Shown: positions 62,701 through 64,000 of the stretch, in pieces
Position numbering within the stretch: position 1 is the stretch's first letter
How the letters are laid out: the number at the start of each line of letters is the position of its first letter
Source: a virus
IMG/VR virus record: IMGVR_UViG_3300005613_000001
Span: 440,279-504,278 of that record
Strand: one strand, 5' to 3'
Length of the DNA stretch: 64,000 nt
Position numbers and translations under genes: made by a program
The notes under the pieces: model-generated
Database searches by the model: none
The model's input: only the letters and a program-made list of their open reading frames with translations
What the model was told of the DNA's origin: nothing

Positions 62701-64000
62701 TGCGCCTCCGGTTAATGCTCCTAATATGGAAGATTCAACAGCACCGGCTATACCTTCGCCCTTAAACACGCCGGTTGCAGCATCTCTTTCAAGGAAGCCA
62801 CTAAGAGCACCCAACATATGACTAAGACCAGGAATCTTTAAAACTTTTCCCGCACCCTTACCTACAGTGCCAGCGGCTTTACTAAGAGCAGAAACAGGGG
62901 CTACCTTTAATGCCTTTATGCCTCTATCAAGTGCTTTAGCCCCATCAGCAATTTTAGCTGCGGCTGGCGTCATCATCTTCGTCACAACAGGCGGAGAGAT
63001 GCCCTTAGCCACACCCTTAGCAGTGGTTAATGCTTTTGCAATTTTACCACTTTCTACAACTGGTTTTGCTCCCCCACCCACCAGCATTCCAGCTTTTCTC
63101 ATCTGTTCAACTTGTGCTGCTTTTTTGGCTCCTTCTGCTGCCTTTGTGGCTTTTTCAATTGCTGTCGCCATTTTGCCGGGAGCCTCACCAATAGCTTTTA
63201 TTGCCTGCGCAACATATGGTGGCGTCACTTGTTTAACAACTTCTGCTGCCTTGAGACCTTTAATCCATTCTTTTGCCATGCCAGCCTTAGCAATTACATT
63301 AGATTTAGCTGCCGCTGCAAACTTTCCCGCTCTGGTTGCGGGTGGCATTTTAGCTGCCGAGAATGGAACCACAGGAGCTTTTGTAATTCCAAGAGCTTGT
63401 GATACGTCTTTTACTGTTTTCCCAAATCTACTACCAGCGATAGCCTTGGCTCCTCTTTCTGTCAAAGCTACTGCTCTCCCTAGAACTGGAATTCTCTTAG
63501 AGAATTCCAGCATTCTCTTCCCATATTTAATTAAATTGGTTGCTCGACTTGCAGTGTAGATGGCAGTAAAAGCTTTCCTGCCATAATTTACCATTTTCGC
63601 AAAAATACTAGCAGTTTGTTTGCCCCATTTAGCGGCCTCATCTGTCAGACCTGTCATAAACTTTCCAACATTACCAAATTCTATTTGTTTGGTATATTGA
63701 AGGAATCTAAAGGCATGATCTTTAGCGGCTGCCATTCCCACTCTTGCATAATCAGTCATCCTTGATATGTCTTTATTTCTAAACACACCAGCAGCTACGT
63801 CGCCAAGAGCAGAAAGATGTTGTTTGCCCTTCATAGTAACTGATGTCATAGCCTGGTTGAACATTGGAATTTGTTTAGCCGCAACAAAGTTCATCAAGGC
63901 TGGGGAGAAAGGCATTCCGCCCTCTGCCGCAGTTTTATAATCTCTTGCTGGTTCTGCCATTTGTGCAAAATTCATAGCCGCTATTTCAGGGGCAACGCCG
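59707..64000 (-). CDS. Tail tape measure protein (5' end beyond window)
   Basis: At least 1430 residues: the frame is open to the window edge, so 63975 (ATG) may be internal. The sequence alternates helical Ala/Lys-rich stretches with hydrophobic transmembrane-like blocks (MGAAGTGAMAGAALGSVVPV; AAVILKLPQLLYQAVAGIFT), and ends with KTGLGVLHEGEAVIPNEALK, a C-terminal signature of tape measure proteins. Tape length sets tail length: at about 1.5 angstrom per residue, at least 200 nm. It contains 19-residue repeats (about residues 960-1020), see the repeat feature. It is followed by hub genes in standard order. Confidence 0.88.
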   Translation of the reverse strand, partial: GVAPEIAAMNFAQMAEPARDYKTAAEGGMPFSPALMNFVAAKQIPMFNQAMTSVTMKGKQHLSALGDVAAGVFRNKDISRMTDYARVGMAAAKDHAFRFLQYTKQIEFGNVGKFMTGLTDEAAKWGKQTASIFAKMVNYGRKAFTAIYTASRATNLIKYGKRMLEFSKRIPVLGRAVALTERGAKAIAGSRFGKTVKDVSQALGITKAPVVPFSAAKMPPATRAGKFAAAAKSNVIAKAGMAKEWIKGLKAAEVVKQVTPPYVAQAIKAIGEAPGKMATAIEKATKAAEGAKKAAQVEQMRKAGMLVGGGAKPVVESGKIAKALTTAKGVAKGISPPVVTKMMTPAAAKIADGAKALDRGIKALKVAPVSALSKAAGTVGKGAGKVLKIPGLSHMLGALSGFLERDAATGVFKGEGIAGAVESSILGALTGGADTGSMFSRFFGIKKGGAGDEAMGIMGAAGTGAMAGAALGSVVPVIGTGMGAIAGAVSGGVAELYKIMTDAGSPLRKFLMSWAPGIDAIIKPLKYLAEGIKATFSGAWQVIKGLFTLDFKSMGDGLVTMLLAVPKMLYKSVVAIVPAIGKQIIALPKYFAAVILKLPQLLYQAVAGIFTSIGGMADKVTGPIGAILKTILTPFKLIGEIAGGIGGVLGGLFSTVVGLFSFDFETIKEGFGRAIIALPNMVGNVIGMIGKSLIAVVGNVPQFFLNMFGKIFVDLPKYLMNAISSGLESLSKGIFAPIFQPMLDGWNSIKGVIMGIIEPFEATFAMLKGVFSDIKNTLMTVFQPFFGPLLDVKSGLASVSGFFGMLGTALGGIVGAIGWVAKQIGWLIGTVLKPLGTVVGWVASAALVPLQVGIQGLGLAAKFLINTIGVVVKVIVTLLKPAIMGIGKIIGGVVNSIAGFVHILTGILTFDWDKIKEGFKRIWDGFVSLVGGIFTSLGGTIKAVFWEIPKILGGYFLNGLQAVFVDFPIWLGSSLLSGLKATLIDFPIWLGSSLLSGLKATLIDFPIWLGQSLLGGMKSVFLDFPVWLFTSVTQGLANLGTWLWDHTIGALIDAIPAWVKNLFGGAAADASKGYGETAGEQMNTMLTEGPGVMHGLGGMAGGVGDMLKGDLLQGAGKIAGGALETGVGAVTGTAKAAWGGVKAVGSALNPFNWFKEGSREITKTGLGVLHEGEAVIPNEALKGIKAEGDGPFRGVLDGVTGFIGKSFKNITNMAMNPLETVKKVGGFLGGAFDKIKGAAINFATNPMDTIKGLGETAKGFVSKSYETLKTVGGRLIDDPLGVMGGLTEAGGKLLSGDFTGAAATATTALMGEAAPVATTALPEVHDEIKKEQAGGEPTTTKVAGEELSEMVTHLKKNVDLLTAMNAHLIEMVSIMGEGSEIIPYEDNSMGDASPGSSKPIAPAKYPALNVGLAAASPGRQGRFGQSTRPY
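60909..61145. repeat. 57-bp tandem repeats in the tape measure gene
   Basis: Two copies of a 57-bp unit (60975-61031, 61032-61088) differ by one C/T only, with more diverged copies on each side (60909-60974, 61089-61145). They encode DFPIWLGSSLLSGLKATLI. Confidence 0.88.

Noticed and set aside
60248-63559. Several plus-strand frames of 100-240 codons, Pro/Ala-rich
   Set aside because: Antisense shadows of the tape measure gene; no start signals, and the minus frame is continuous and family-like.

Overview
The window is a 64 kb piece of the genome of a tailed phage with a contractile, T4/P2-type tail (myovirus morphology). Base composition is AT-rich by eye, genes are densely packed with many 1-4 nt stop/start overlaps, and most run on the minus strand. 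No integrase, rRNA, tRNA or CRISPR array is visible. Capsid, portal and terminase genes are not in this window. The host cannot be named: zinc-ribbon proteins, a DUF3568-like lipoprotein and many sulfotransferases would fit a PVC-type (e.g. planctomycete) or other environmental Gram-negative host, but that is inference.

Layout. 0-5 kb: plus-strand virion-like and membrane proteins, a C-terminally anchored protein, an MscL-type channel with a zinc ribbon, and an M4-like metalloprotease. 5-15 kb (minus): sulfotransferase, beta-helix fibre proteins (one an internally shortened paralogue) and a 1357-residue fibre with two collagen-like segments around a YadA-like repeat domain, followed by a glycosyltransferase-methyltransferase fusion and a lipoprotein. 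15-22 kb: small unknowns, a membrane-anchored trypsin-like protease, three more sulfotransferases, a nucleoside hydrolase, a MazG-like protein and a Cas4/RecB-like nuclease. 22.7-28.7 kb: a GC-rich ParB/Srx-like gene, a complete-looking restriction-modification operon (endonuclease plus three DNA methyltransferases) and a Toprim primase, with good sigma70-type promoters. 29-35 kb: an operon-like run with a Lys/Pro-rich protein, a tandem DUF5659-like protein, an actin-like ATPase, a GT9 glycosyltransferase, and an ExbB/TolQ-like channel next to a TolR-like anchored protein. 35-49 kb: virion and PKD-domain fibre proteins, a 1079-residue protein built of about 58 'IPSxI' repeats, further glycosyltransferase-like genes and an HNH endonuclease. 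49-64 kb: the canonical tail module in order tape measure, hub, gp53-like, gp27/D-like, gp5/V-like, gp25/W-like, gp6/J-like, gp7/I-like.

Two kinds of promoter can be read. Early-type genes (nuclease, ParB-like, RM operon, primase) have -35/-10 pairs close to TTGACA-N17-TATAAT. Virion and accessory genes carry a short upstream motif, CATATATAAGG or GATAAATA, resembling T4 late promoters. Several genes have the motif only 6 nt before the start codon and no ribosome binding site, which suggests leaderless transcripts.

The strongest unexplained material is (i) the phage-borne ExbB/TolR-like pair with a DUF2135-like domain, in one run with a GT9 and an actin-like ATPase; (ii) the MscL-zinc-ribbon channel; (iii) the IPSxI repeat protein; (iv) the concentration of four sulfotransferases and about five glycosyltransferase-like genes among fibre genes, which suggests chemical decoration of virion fibres or of the host surface.
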